This document shows, piece after piece, positions 1 to 7,743 of a stretch of DNA of 46,241 nt (position 1 is its first letter; each line of letters starts with the position of its first letter). A program made the position numbers and the translations under genes. The stretch is from Planctomycetota bacterium (lineage in GTDB: Bacteria > Planctomycetota > Phycisphaerae > WQYP01), in contig JAKAVA010000077.1 of assembly GCA_021827645.1 (NCBI GenBank), forward strand, positions 1 through 46,241, read 5' to 3'. The notes beneath the pieces were generated by a model, which searched no databases, was not told the origin of the DNA, and saw only the letters and a program-made list of their open reading frames with translations.

Positions 1-262
1 TGACAACGTGGGGCAGGCATAAGGCACTCCTAACCGCGAGACATCGCAGCCGGATAGAATACTACAAATCTAATACTCTGTCCACTCGCTTCCGGTTCAC
101 ACAAGTCGGCAGACGGAGAGCGTGAAATGGAGCATGGGTACCCAAAATCGAATGGAAGCTGCCCTTGCAGACTGCGCGCCGAGACTCAATCCAGCCACGG
201 AGACTAACCGTCTGCAAACACGACACTTACGACCTCCACCCCCGCAATCCCGCGCCGGTCCT
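1..262. other. No gene recognised at left edge
   Basis: I see no convincing reading frame, tRNA or rRNA signature here. The stretch may be the downstream flank of a gene outside the window or the far upstream side of whatever lies to the left. The neighbouring gene on its right reads leftward and ends at 352, so this is not its promoter. Confidence 0.5.
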
Positions 263-280
263 TGAATAATCCGGGTTAAG
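263..280 (+). repeat. 18-bp dispersed repeat, copy 1
   Basis: The 18 bases TGAATAATCCGGGTTAAG recur in opposite orientation at 46110-46127 with one mismatch (17 of 18 identical; the first 13 are exact). It lies just downstream of the leftward glpQ-like gene. It could be the end of a small mobile element or a dispersed intergenic repeat. I saw no third copy and no transposase, so its nature is open. Confidence 0.5.
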
Positions 281-351
281 ATGATCGCATCCGGTGCCGC
301 CGCGCATTCGCACTCCCCGCGGGGATTACTGGAAAAATTGCCCCGCCCGGC

Positions 352-1068
352 TCATGCCTCGGCCCGGGCCCGCACGATATCCGGAAAATCCGTAATCACG
401 CCATCAAGACCCATCGCACCGCACGCCGCCGCCGCCCCCGGATCGTTCACGTCATACGCCCAGACGTGCGGCATCAACTCTTTCGCCATCATCGCCCGAT
501 CCAGCGCCCATTGATCAAACTTCATCACCACCCCGGTTATGCCGGCTGCCCGGCAGGATCGAACAGCTTTCGGCGACCAGCTATCCAGAAGTTGAAACAG
601 CACCACCTTCCGGTTTTCGGCCCGCAGAGATGCCAAAATATTCTCATCAAAGCTCATCACCACCGCATCGGTCAGGATGTCGTAACGTGTCAGCAGGCTT
701 ATAACCATGGATGGGTTTATTGGCACCTTGATTTCAATCACCGGCTGTGCACAGGGGCTGATTGCCTGCAGAGCCTCCTCCAAGCTCGGCACCCGGCTGC
801 CGGCAAATCGCGGGTGTTTCCATGACCCCGCATCCAATCGCAGAATATCCAGCCAGTTGGTTTCCGCTACCCGGCCCTTTCCATTTGTGGTGCGTTCCAA
901 TGTTTCATCATGAATCACCACGGGAACACCGTCAGCCGTCAGACGGACATCAAACTCAACGGCCCGACATCCGACCTCCAATGCGGCGTCAAACGCCGCG
1001 ACGGTATTTTCCGGCGCCCATGCGGAAGCACCCCGGTGGGCAATGGCAATCATGCCTCGATTTTTCAT
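352..1068 (-). CDS. Glycerophosphodiester phosphodiesterase
   Basis: A 238-residue cytoplasmic enzyme of the GDPD TIM-barrel family, which hydrolyses glycerophosphodiesters to sn-glycerol-3-phosphate and an alcohol. The family hallmarks are clear: HRG at residues 11-13, PEN at 19-21, E38 and D40 in the stretch EFDVRLTADG, H53 in VIHDETLERT, an EIK strand near residue 112 and a terminal GLDGVITDFPD. The length matches the short UgpQ-like group without signal peptide or membrane segments. The start at 1068 has no Shine-Dalgarno sequence but lies 7 bases after a TATAAC box; a second ATG at 1053 has GAGG one base before it, which is too close to be useful. No glycerol-phosphate transporter lies nearby, so it probably serves lipid turnover or scavenging. 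The gene name could be ugpQ or glpQ; I leave it unassigned. Confidence 0.9.
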   Translation of the reverse strand: MKNRGMIAIAHRGASAWAPENTVAAFDAALEVGCRAVEFDVRLTADGVPVVIHDETLERTTNGKGRVAETNWLDILRLDAGSWKHPRFAGSRVPSLEEALQAISPCAQPVIEIKVPINPSMVISLLTRYDILTDAVVMSFDENILASLRAENRKVVLFQLLDSWSPKAVRSCRAAGITGVVMKFDQWALDRAMMAKELMPHVWAYDVNDPGAAAACGAMGLDGVITDFPDIVRARAEA

Positions 1069-1075
1069 GGCTGTA

Positions 1076-1103
1076 GTTATAACCGGCCAAGTTGGGCGAA
1101 CAA
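1076..1103 (-). promoter_or_regulatory. Candidate promoter of the GDPD gene, leaderless spacing
   Basis: On the minus strand TTGTTC (1103-1098), a 16-bp spacer and TATAAC (1081-1076) precede the ATG at 1068 by 7 bases, so the expected transcription start falls on or next to the start codon. The -10 box is good and the -35 weak. Leaderless translation would explain the absent ribosome binding site. Confidence 0.4.
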
Positions 1104-1321
1104 CCTCCCGCTTGACTCAGGTTTCGACCAGCCTATTTCGAATTTTTATTATTGCGTAAAAACGATTTTTGGCGTTTTCATTGGACTTTGGTCACCGATA
1201 TTAACGAATCATATGAGGGACGGTTTGAGATTTTCTCGGTCCGGTCCCCGGTGTGCGGGGGCAATGAGGCAGGAGCCTCCGGCTTTTTGTCACCTTGCGG
1301 TACGATGCGGAGCCCAATTAC

Positions 1322-1723
1322 ATGGACGTGATGGAAAGAATTTCGACCGATGTGAAAAAGTCTTTTCGGATTGTCTTCATGAACGGTTTCCTTCAATCTC
1401 GCCAGCCTACGGCCATGATCGCGTCCTCCAACGCCGAGGATCGGGCCGTGCTGCAGCTTACTCCCCCCGGCGGGCGGGGTGAAGGATATACGCTGGTCGA
1501 TGCCGGCTCGCTCTTTCCCGGTTATTCCCTTCGAGTGCCCCGCCGATGCGTTAAACCACTTCGGGCAAAAAACGCGGCAGATATCCGCGTCTACGTGCCG
1601 CTGTTCAAAACATCAACCGGCCTTCAGGCCCAGTTCCAGACTCCCATGTTAATTAACGAGGCCAATCACCGCGCCCTGCAACTTGACGAATCCATTTTAG
1701 AGGGTGATTTATGCCGTTATTAG
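1322..1723 (+). CDS. fliW: Flagellar assembly factor FliW (divergent N-terminus)
   Basis: FliW is a small cytoplasmic beta-barrel protein that binds and antagonises CsrA and also binds flagellin, coupling flagellin translation to filament assembly. The 133-residue product keeps the FliW C-terminal half: a TLVDAGSLFPGYSLRVP segment matching the family's VDP-FxPDYE strand, a hydrophobic VYVPLF strand and APILINxxxRxxxQxxL seen here as TPMLINEANHRALQL. The N-terminal half is poorly conserved; only FRIVFMNGFLQS resembles the usual ITFPEGIPGFE. The start at 1322 has GGAG at 1309-1312; a TTG at 1295 is also open and an in-frame stop sits at 1265. csrA follows 102 bases downstream, the classic FliW-CsrA arrangement, which strongly supports the call. 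No flagellin gene is present in the window. Confidence 0.75.
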   Translation: MDVMERISTDVKKSFRIVFMNGFLQSRQPTAMIASSNAEDRAVLQLTPPGGRGEGYTLVDAGSLFPGYSLRVPRRCVKPLRAKNAADIRVYVPLFKTSTGLQAQFQTPMLINEANHRALQLDESILEGDLCRY

Positions 1724-1825
1724 GTCTAAAATATTCATACGCGGGCAAATGGCTCAGCAATCTGCTGCCAGCTCGCCAACTAGTTGGAGTTCATGCCGGC
1801 CCTCGGCCGGGCAAGGAGTGCAGCC

Positions 1826-2056
1826 ATGCTGGTTCTTTCCAGGCAGCGCGATGAAAGCATCATGATCGGGGATGATATCCAGATCACGATCGTCGATATT
1901 CGCGGCGATAAAGTGCGGCTGGGCATCAGCGCCCCCAATACGGTGCCCGTCCATCGCAAGGAAGTCTATCAGGCGATTCAAAAAGAACGTACCGGAGGCA
2001 AAACCACCAACAATAATCCTCCCGGCACCGCCTCAGTTCCCGCGCCCGCTGATTAG
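1826..2056 (+). CDS. csrA: Carbon storage regulator CsrA
   Basis: CsrA is a homodimeric RNA-binding protein that blocks translation by covering GGA motifs near ribosome binding sites; FliW sequesters it in many flagellated bacteria. The 76-residue product begins MLVLSRQRDESIMIGDDI and carries the conserved VRLGISAP and VPVHRKEVY segments that form the RNA-binding edge. A proline- and asparagine-rich tail of about 20 residues follows the core domain. The start at 1826 is set by AAGGAG at 1813-1818. Together with the fliW upstream it forms the usual two-gene regulatory unit. Confidence 0.96.
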   Translation: MLVLSRQRDESIMIGDDIQITIVDIRGDKVRLGISAPNTVPVHRKEVYQAIQKERTGGKTTNNNPPGTASVPAPAD

Positions 2057-2114
2057 TCAAGCTGCGCCGAAGGCCCTATGATATCGCCTGCTGAATAAGT
2101 CGGAGGCGCCTCAT

Positions 2115-2930
2115 ATGGTCAACGTCGCAACGCTCGGCTTGGCGGCCTTCCTTGCACCCGCCGCTGCTCATCCCAAACCCCACCCTCTCATTTCCTGGTC
2201 CATCACCCCCGTTGCTATCATTCGTACTTCCGCCGACATACTTGACCCGGATCAAAAACCGTATCTGCATTGGCTGCATAACCGCGCCGGGTTGCAACTG
2301 TTACTTCGATTCAATGGGCCGAAAAAAATTCGAGCCTTCAATCAAATTGTTATTACCCACGCAGGCGTCAATACAGGTCTCAACCTGCGGGTGTTGTCAC
2401 CCAAAAACGGTGCATTTGTCCAGCCGGCTCTCTCCCGTCTTGGCCGCATTGCTCGTCAGGCAGCGCTGCCCGGCCGCATTCTTCCACTCCTGCTCTCCCT
2501 GCCGTCGCCCAAGGCGAAAATGCTCACCCGTCTGGTGGGGCATTGCGATCTGGTGGTCGGCGGACATGTCCGACTTATCGAACTCAAACATCTTCAGGCG
2601 ATGCACTTGGGAACCGTGGAGTTACCAATAAAACTCTTTCCTCACGTCGGCCTTAAATTGCTCCAGAAACCCAAATCCGGACTGGCAGGAGTTGTGGCCA
2701 TTGAAATCAGGGGTGGGCCCGCCACATTCCGATCGGCATCCGTGACCGATGGTAAAAAAGAGATATCTCGTGGGTATCTCTCGATCGGCTCACCCGCAAA
2801 AATTCAGAAAATCCTTCTGTTTCTCCGACATCCGCTCAGTAACCGATCCGAATTGAAATTGCGGCTGCTGACGAACCAGAAAATAATCGAGGTTCATTTT
2901 TCGCTCCACCCCATCAAGCTCCCGCACTGA
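2115..2930 (+). CDS. Exported protein of unknown function downstream of csrA
   Basis: I do not recognise this 271-residue protein. The start at 2115 has GGAGG at 2101-2105. The first 18 residues (MVNVATLGLAAFLAPAAA) could be a short signal peptide, though they lack basic residues, so export is uncertain. The rest is rich in Leu, Lys and Pro, alternates short hydrophobic strands with charged turns, and has a single Cys near the middle. The even codon use, the ribosome binding site and a hairpin at the stop codon support a real gene. Its position 58 bases after csrA hints at co-transcription with fliW-csrA. A function in flagellar biology is only a guess from context. Confidence 0.6.
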   Translation: MVNVATLGLAAFLAPAAAHPKPHPLISWSITPVAIIRTSADILDPDQKPYLHWLHNRAGLQLLLRFNGPKKIRAFNQIVITHAGVNTGLNLRVLSPKNGAFVQPALSRLGRIARQAALPGRILPLLLSLPSPKAKMLTRLVGHCDLVVGGHVRLIELKHLQAMHLGTVELPIKLFPHVGLKLLQKPKSGLAGVVAIEIRGGPATFRSASVTDGKKEISRGYLSIGSPAKIQKILLFLRHPLSNRSELKLRLLTNQKIIEVHFSLHPIKLPH

Positions 2931-2957
2931 ACCGCAGGCGTGGCTGCCGGTTCATTT
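2930..2957 (+). terminator. Possible intrinsic terminator after the csrA-linked gene
   Basis: A hairpin with arms AACCGCAG and CTGC-C-GGTT (one bulged base) is followed by a short run of T. It overlaps the stop codon of the preceding gene and would separate that unit from the arsenic operon. Confidence 0.45.
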
Positions 2958-3059
2958 TTACTCCGAAAGTTTGTTTCCTCAGTTGGCCCGGCCCGAACCA
3001 AACACCGCTTCCACCACAGCATTCATTCCGATCGGCGCCCTTGTCTCGGATTTTATCGT

Positions 3060-3088
3060 TTGACTATATATGCTTAAGCGTATATACT
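3060..3088 (+). promoter_or_regulatory. ars operon promoter with 22-bp ArsR-type operator
   Basis: TTGACT (3060-3065), exactly 17 bp, then TATACT (3083-3088) form a near-consensus sigma-70 promoter. The spacer and part of the -10 box are a 22-bp palindrome, 3065-3086, centred on TTAA, with ten of eleven base pairs matched. ArsR/SmtB repressors bind AT-rich palindromes in exactly this position, so occupancy would block RNA polymerase and As(III) would relieve it. The arsR ATG at 3095 lies 6 bases past the -10 box, where transcription should begin. Confidence 0.85.
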
Positions 3089-3094
3089 GTAAGC

Positions 3095-3616
3095 ATGAAT
3101 CAACGTGATACCAAATCGAAAACACGACCCGTCTCCCGCGGGAGCGCCCGCCGAGCGGCTTCATGCGGTTGCGGTGGCGGTTGCCTGACGCCGACCGCCA
3201 CCGGTGCCGGCTGCGCCAACCCCGCGCCGATAGCAAAAACATCGTCCGTCGATGTGAGCCGCATGTTCCGGGCATTCTCCGACCCTACCCGTCTGCGGAT
3301 ATTGAATCTGCTCTCCGGCGGCGAGCTTTGCGTATGCGATATTGTCCACGTGCTGGATATGTCGCAGCCCAAGGTGTCGCGCCATCTGGCCTACCTGCGC
3401 CGATCGGGCCTCGTGCTGGCCCGTCGGCAGGGGCTCTGGATGCACTATCGGCTCGCCACGCCTCACGGCACGTTCCATAAAACCTTATTGACCTGCCTTG
3501 CCGAATGTTTCGCCGATGTGCCGCAGCTTGCCCTCGACCGGGCGAAGCTCGACCAGATTCACGCTGGCTCCTCCGGCCGCGGATGTTCAACTCCCACCGA
3601 CGATTTCGGCGGTTGA
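3095..3616 (+). CDS. arsR: ArsR-family As(III)-responsive repressor with Cys-rich N-terminal extension
   Basis: A 173-residue winged-helix repressor of the ArsR/SmtB family, expected to hold the downstream operon silent until arsenite binds. The core runs from about residue 52 to 135 with FRAFSDPTRLRIL, then ELCVCDI giving the canonical As(III) ligands C79 and C81, and QPKVSRHLAYLRRSGLV as the recognition helix-turn-helix. Ahead of it lies a ~50-residue extension containing C24, C26, C30 and C40 in a CGCGGGC context, which typical ~110-residue ArsR proteins lack; another Cys sits near the C-terminus. The ATG at 3095 has no ribosome binding site and falls at the predicted transcription start, so a leaderless mRNA is likely. 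A start inside the extension, nearer the core, cannot be excluded. arsC follows after 61 bases. Confidence 0.93.
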   Translation: MNQRDTKSKTRPVSRGSARRAASCGCGGGCLTPTATGAGCANPAPIAKTSSVDVSRMFRAFSDPTRLRILNLLSGGELCVCDIVHVLDMSQPKVSRHLAYLRRSGLVLARRQGLWMHYRLATPHGTFHKTLLTCLAECFADVPQLALDRAKLDQIHAGSSGRGCSTPTDDFGG

Positions 3617-3677
3617 TACCGCTAACACTCAAAGGTGGTGCATAAAACGATCGCAATCTTTGAAACAAGGAACCGAC

Positions 3678-4160
3678 ATGACAACCCAGCCAAAACTAAA
3701 AGTATTATTTCTCTGCACCGGCAATTCCTGCCGCAGTCAGATGGCCGAGGGATGGGCCAGAAAGCTCAAGGGCGACGAACTGGAAATCTGGTCAGCGGGC
3801 ATCACAACCCACGGCCTGAATCCCCATGCCGTGCAGGTGATGGCGGAGGCGGGCATCGATATTTCCGGCCATAAATCCAAATCCGCCGCCGAGGTGGCCG
3901 ACGTGCCGTTTGATTATGTGATAACCGTCTGCGGTCACGCGCACGAAACCTGCCCCACATGGCTGGGCGCCGGCGCCAAGGTGATCCACCGCGGGTTTGA
4001 CGATCCGCCGAAGCTTGCCGCCTCCGCCCGCACTCCGGAAGAGGCATTGAGCCATTATCGCCGTGTGCGCGATGAAATCCGGCAGTTTGTCGAAACCCTG
4101 CCGCAATCACTTCAGGCCGCCGAATCCGCCTCGCCGCAGACCGCGGGGGAAAGGCAGTAG
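3678..4160 (+). CDS. arsC: Arsenate reductase, thioredoxin-coupled type
   Basis: This 160-residue cytoplasmic enzyme reduces arsenate to arsenite, the form exported by Acr3. It belongs to the low-molecular-weight phosphatase fold: the P-loop CTGNSCRS gives C13 and R19 (CX5R), and the redox pair C85 and C92 lies in VCGHAHETC, the arrangement of the Staphylococcus pI258-type enzyme that is recycled by thioredoxin. A GFDDP motif precedes the C-terminal helix ([11 protein letters not shown]), also typical. About 20 extra residues (Ala, Ser, Gln rich) extend the C-terminus. The start at 3678 follows AAGG at 3667-3670. The acr3 start lies 2 bases after the stop, so the genes are probably translationally coupled. 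Confidence 0.95.
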   Translation: MTTQPKLKVLFLCTGNSCRSQMAEGWARKLKGDELEIWSAGITTHGLNPHAVQVMAEAGIDISGHKSKSAAEVADVPFDYVITVCGHAHETCPTWLGAGAKVIHRGFDDPPKLAASARTPEEALSHYRRVRDEIRQFVETLPQSLQAAESASPQTAGERQ

Positions 4161-4162
4161 CC

Positions 4163-5275
4163 ATGTCCACCATTACAAAAAAATTATCATTTCTGGACCG
4201 CTATCTCACCCTCTGGATTGCTCTTGCGATGGCCGGCGGCATCGGTCTCGCGTACGTCTGGCAGGGGTTTGGCACCGCGATGCAGAAAGTCCAGGTGGGG
4301 TCCACCAACATCCCGATCGCCGTGGGCCTGATCGTCATGATGTATCCGCCGCTGGCCAAGGTGCGCTACGAACAGCTCTGGCGGGTGTTTGTCGACTGGA
4401 AAATATTGCTCCTTTCGCTGGCGCAGAACTGGCTCATCGGGCCGGTACTGATGTTCGGGCTCGCGGCGCTCTTTCTCCACGGCCATCCGCTGCTCATGGC
4501 GGGCGTCATCCTCATCGGTCTGGCTCGCTGCATCGCGATGGTGATTGTCTGGAATGATCTCGCCGCCGGAGATGCCGATTACGCCGCCGGGCTTGTCGCA
4601 TTCAACAGCATTTTTCAGGTGCTCTGTTACGGCCTCTACGCATGGTTTTTCATCAACATTCTTCCCGCTATGCTTCACATCCCCATGACGCACATCGATC
4701 CATCGAAGATATCCATTCCGAACATCGGCCGGAGCGTGCTGATTTATCTCGGCATTCCGTTTGCCGCCGGCGTGCTCACCCGATTCGCACTGGTGCGCCT
4801 CAAGGGGGTTCAATGGTACCAGCGGTCGTTTATCCCCCGCATCAGCCCGATCACGCTGGTCGCTTTGCTTTTCACCATCGTGGTGATGTTCGGCCTCCAG
4901 GGGCGGCAAATTGTGGCCCGCCCGGGTACCGTCATGCTCATTGCGATTCCGCTGCTGATTTATTTTGTCCTGATGTTCGGCATCAGCTTCTGGATGGCCC
5001 GGCGGCTGGGAGCGGATTACCCCCGCACCGCCACCATCGCCTTTACCGCTGCAAGTAATAATTTTGAATTGGCCATCGCCGTCGCCATCGCCCTCTTCGG
5101 CGTGGCGAGTCCGGCCGCGTTTACCGCCGTGATCGGCCCGCTGGTCGAAGTACCGGTGATGGTCGCGCTGGTGAAATGGTCGCTGGTTCTGCATCGGCAC
5201 TGGTTTGGCGGCGGCCACTCAGCTTCGCTGCCGCTTTCGCCACCAACGGCAACGGCGATGCCAGTAAAAAGATAA
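4163..5275 (+). CDS. acr3: Arsenite efflux transporter Acr3
   Basis: A 370-residue inner-membrane carrier of the Acr3 (BART superfamily) group that exports arsenite using the proton motive force. About ten hydrophobic segments are visible. The essential cysteine of the family is present as C123 in [16 protein letters not shown], and the second signature [14 protein letters not shown] followed by GPLVEVPVM lies near residues 290-335. It is unrelated to ArsB despite the shared role. The short C-terminal tail is Ser/Pro/Thr rich. The gene lies between arsC (2-base gap) and arsM (48-base gap with an AGGAG-like site), completing a reduce-and-export pathway. Confidence 0.95.
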   Translation: MSTITKKLSFLDRYLTLWIALAMAGGIGLAYVWQGFGTAMQKVQVGSTNIPIAVGLIVMMYPPLAKVRYEQLWRVFVDWKILLLSLAQNWLIGPVLMFGLAALFLHGHPLLMAGVILIGLARCIAMVIVWNDLAAGDADYAAGLVAFNSIFQVLCYGLYAWFFINILPAMLHIPMTHIDPSKISIPNIGRSVLIYLGIPFAAGVLTRFALVRLKGVQWYQRSFIPRISPITLVALLFTIVVMFGLQGRQIVARPGTVMLIAIPLLIYFVLMFGISFWMARRLGADYPRTATIAFTAASNNFELAIAVAIALFGVASPAAFTAVIGPLVEVPVMVALVKWSLVLHRHWFGGGHSASLPLSPPTATAMPVKR

Positions 5276-5323
5276 GCCGTTGATCGCGCCAGACGCATAC
5301 GCAGAAAAAATAGGAGCCAATCT

Positions 5324-6277
5324 ATGAAACCTACTCAGCCAACCGATGTCCTCTCCACCGTGCAGAAACGCTATGGGCAGGTGGGGGCCGCAGGTCTGGG
5401 CGATCAGGCCGCCGGCGCCGACGCCGTCGCCAAGGCCTTTGGATATTCCACTGCCGAACTCGCAAGCCTGCCGGAAGGGGCCAATCTGGGCCTTTCCTGC
5501 GGCAATCCCACCGCGATGGCGAGCCTCCGGCCCGGCGAAGTGGTGGTGGACCTGGGGTGTGGCGGCGGACTGGATGTATTTCTCGCAGCGCATCAGGTGG
5601 GGCCGACGGGCAAGGCGATCGGCATCGACATGACGCCCGAAATGATCACCCGCGCCAAAGCCAACGCCCGCAATGGTCCGGACGGCCGGCCCTATTCCAA
5701 CGTGGAATTTCATCTCTCCACCATTGACCGCATCCCCCTTGCCGACGCAACCGCCGATTGCATCATTTCCAACTGCGTGATCAATCTGGCCCCTGATAAA
5801 GCGGCGGTTTTCAGGGAAATGTTCAGGGTATTGCGCCCCGGAGGCAGGCTTGCGATCAGCGACATCGCCCTGCGGCAACCGCTTCCGAAGGAACTGGCGG
5901 ATAACGTCGCCGCATGGGTGGGGTGCATTGCCGGTGCGATCAGCGTGCAGGATTACCGCGACGGCCTCCTCGCCGCAGGCTTCGCCCAGGTGCAGGTGAT
6001 CGACAGTGGAGCGGACCTCAATGCGTACAAGCATGTGGCGGGTCAGAGCGGGTGCTGTTCCCCGACGATGGGGGATGATTCGCAGGCCGCAAGCTTGGCG
6101 GAGGATCGTCCCGCAGAGGGCGTAAAACCGCGCGTGTCGCTGGCCGTGCAATCGGCAGGGTGTTGCGGCCCGGCCCCATCCGGTGTGCATGACGATCTGG
6201 CTCGGCTCGCGGAACAGTATGATCTCAACGCCTACGCCGCCAGTGTAAAAATATTTGCGATGAGGGACTCTGCATAA
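5324..6277 (+). CDS. arsM: Arsenite S-adenosylmethionine methyltransferase ArsM
   Basis: This 317-residue cytoplasmic enzyme transfers methyl groups from S-adenosylmethionine to As(III), giving methylated and volatile arsenicals. The class I methyltransferase core begins [17 protein letters not shown] at residues 73-89, with the acidic loop GIDMTPEMI at 100-108. The As(III)-binding cysteines of the family are present: C59 in LSCGNP, C151 in SNCVINL and C201 in GCIAGA. The C-terminal part carries two vicinal cysteine pairs, C244-C245 and C280-C281, each in a GCC(S/G)P context. RBS AGGAG lies at 5311-5315. It is the last gene of the operon; the next gene is convergent with a 23-base gap. Confidence 0.94.
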   Translation: MKPTQPTDVLSTVQKRYGQVGAAGLGDQAAGADAVAKAFGYSTAELASLPEGANLGLSCGNPTAMASLRPGEVVVDLGCGGGLDVFLAAHQVGPTGKAIGIDMTPEMITRAKANARNGPDGRPYSNVEFHLSTIDRIPLADATADCIISNCVINLAPDKAAVFREMFRVLRPGGRLAISDIALRQPLPKELADNVAAWVGCIAGAISVQDYRDGLLAAGFAQVQVIDSGADLNAYKHVAGQSGCCSPTMGDDSQAASLAEDRPAEGVKPRVSLAVQSAGCCGPAPSGVHDDLARLAEQYDLNAYAASVKIFAMRDSA

Positions 6278-6300
6278 CAGCGGACACCCCCTCCGGGCCA

Positions 6301-6897
6301 TCAAGATTTGCTGCGATGGCTGAACCTTATCCCGGCCGAAATCGCTTGGGTATAAATCTGATGGATCCGCTGTGCGGACGTTCCGACATGTCGGCCTATC
6401 TCGGCAAAATTCATCTGCGTATTCTCCAGCAGCGCCACAATGCGCAGCAGGCGGCGACTGGAATCCTTCAGTGGCTGCGTCTTGGCGCGGTCCAGAATTG
6501 ATCTGATGCGATGATATCCAACATGATATTTCCGCATGAGAGACAAAATGGTGGCACCCTTGTGCGCTTCATGAATAATCGCCCTTCGCTGGGCTTCAGA
6601 AATAGACGGTCTCAAGGATATCCCCTCCTTTCGGCAAATGGCGTAAATAAAACTCATGGACACGCCGAAGCACGTGGCAATCTGCTGCGCCGTTCGGCCG
6701 CTACGGAAAGCTTCTCTGACAGCCCCAATTTCAGGCTCATGACGCGTGCCAATCGCACCGTGCGTTGATGGTGTAGAAATATCCAACGCAGTCATCGTCT
6801 CAGGCACATATGGCCGCCGTGCTGGTTGGTCGTCAGCTTTGGCAATGGCCGTCCGCATCGGCAAGGTTGGCATGAGGGTGTTGCGATCGTTTGCCAT
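6301..6897 (-). CDS. Small protein with three helix-turn-helix segments
   Basis: I do not recognise a named family. The 198-residue product has a poorly structured N-terminal 50 residues and then three consecutive helix-turn-helix-like units: residues 57-93 (AFRSGRTAQQIATCFGVS), 101-138 (AHKGATILSLMRKYHVGYHRI) and 146-190 (FAEIGRHVGTSAQRIHQIY). The third resembles sigma-factor region 4. Basic residues are frequent, so DNA binding is likely. The start is chosen at 6897, with GGAGG at 6907-6903; an ATG at 6909 overlaps that site and is less likely. It could be a regulator, a transposase N-terminal module or a resolvase-like remnant; no catalytic domain follows. It converges on arsM and is not part of the ars operon. 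Confidence 0.65.
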   Translation of the reverse strand: MANDRNTLMPTLPMRTAIAKADDQPARRPYVPETMTALDISTPSTHGAIGTRHEPEIGAVREAFRSGRTAQQIATCFGVSMSFIYAICRKEGISLRPSISEAQRRAIIHEAHKGATILSLMRKYHVGYHRIRSILDRAKTQPLKDSSRRLLRIVALLENTQMNFAEIGRHVGTSAQRIHQIYTQAISAGIRFSHRSKS

Positions 6898-7061
6898 CAT
6901 AACCTCCATAAATTGCGTTGGTGCGGGCGGCTTCTACGTTCGCCGACAACCGCTGATGCCCATTCAAACGCATGCGGGGAAAAATGTGATGGAAAAAATC
7001 TCAGGTGATGACAGATTCTGACATTGAACTAAACCCTAACCCGATAGGGATCACGTAAACT

Positions 7062-7125
7062 GGCCAATGTTCTGTTGACCGCAGGGCTTTACCCCGCGTG
7101 GGCCAACGTGAAAACAACATTGGCC
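7062..7125. repeat. 10-bp inverted repeat upstream of the rRNA unit
   Basis: GGCCAATGTT (7062-7071) is matched by AACATTGGCC (7116-7125). The octamer CCGCAGGG occurs at 7079-7086, 7124-7131 and 7148-7155. Function unknown; this could be a structured intergenic element or the relic of a small mobile repeat. No gene is visible between 6898 and 7398. Confidence 0.5.
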
Positions 7126-7209
7126 GCAGGGGGAGAGACGGGTTCAACCGCAGGGGACGGTCGATTCCGCCGCCAGAGCGGGCGAATCAGGATCAGGGCA
7201 AATATTAGC

Positions 7210-7230
7210 CGGTGGATTTAATCCACCGGT
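7210..7230. repeat. Perfect 9-bp hairpin, role unknown
   Basis: CCGGTGGAT and ATCCACCGG enclose the three-base loop TTA. There is no T-run after it on either strand, so it is not a typical intrinsic terminator. It lies about 170 bp upstream of the rRNA promoter. Confidence 0.55.
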
Positions 7231-7398
7231 GACCGCCGCGGTGGAAAAAGTCTTTGCTGTTGTGCTCCGCAGGACGCATACTTGCGTGACTTTCCGCGCC
7301 GCTTGACAATTCGATCTCGCGGGGCGAGGATATCGCCCGCCAAGTGTGGCCCGGATCGTTGCTCCGGCGATACCTGAGAAATGGAAATCAGGTGTCGC

Positions 7399-7426
7399 TT
7401 GACAAAAGATTGAAGCGGGTTAGAAT
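7399..7426 (+). promoter_or_regulatory. Promoter of the 23S-5S rRNA unit
   Basis: TTGACA (7399-7404) and TAGAAT (7421-7426) are separated by 16 bp; the expected start is near 7433. A second perfect -35 hexamer in the same context (CGCTTGACA) sits at 7305-7310 but with only a weak -10, so a tandem promoter is possible. The strength of the hexamers fits an rRNA promoter. Confidence 0.7.
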
Positions 7427-7743
7427 ACTTGGCTCTGATGGATTTGGCATCCAACCGGCAACGAGCCGAGAGGATGCTGAAAAGTCAGATGTGATCCACC
7501 GGGGTGAAGTGCCCGGATGGGGAACAGGTTGAAGTCAGGAGTAAAGACTTGCCGATTAACCAAAATCGGGCCTTTAGCGAGTTAGGTACCTGACGGCGTT
7601 GCGAATCAGTGCAGCCGTCACATAACCCTGCCGACGGCCGCGAAGAATATGAGAGTTAGAGAAGTCCTCAGCACCCGCTCACCGTGGCGGTGTCCATAAA
7701 AATGTCACCGTGGTTGGTGAGTGCTGGCGACTGAAAAGTCGGG

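Noticed and set aside
4187..5218. A 343-codon open frame antisense to acr3
   Set aside because: Its His/Asp/Gln-rich composition is the shadow of a GC-rich membrane-protein gene; acr3 on the other strand has full family motifs.
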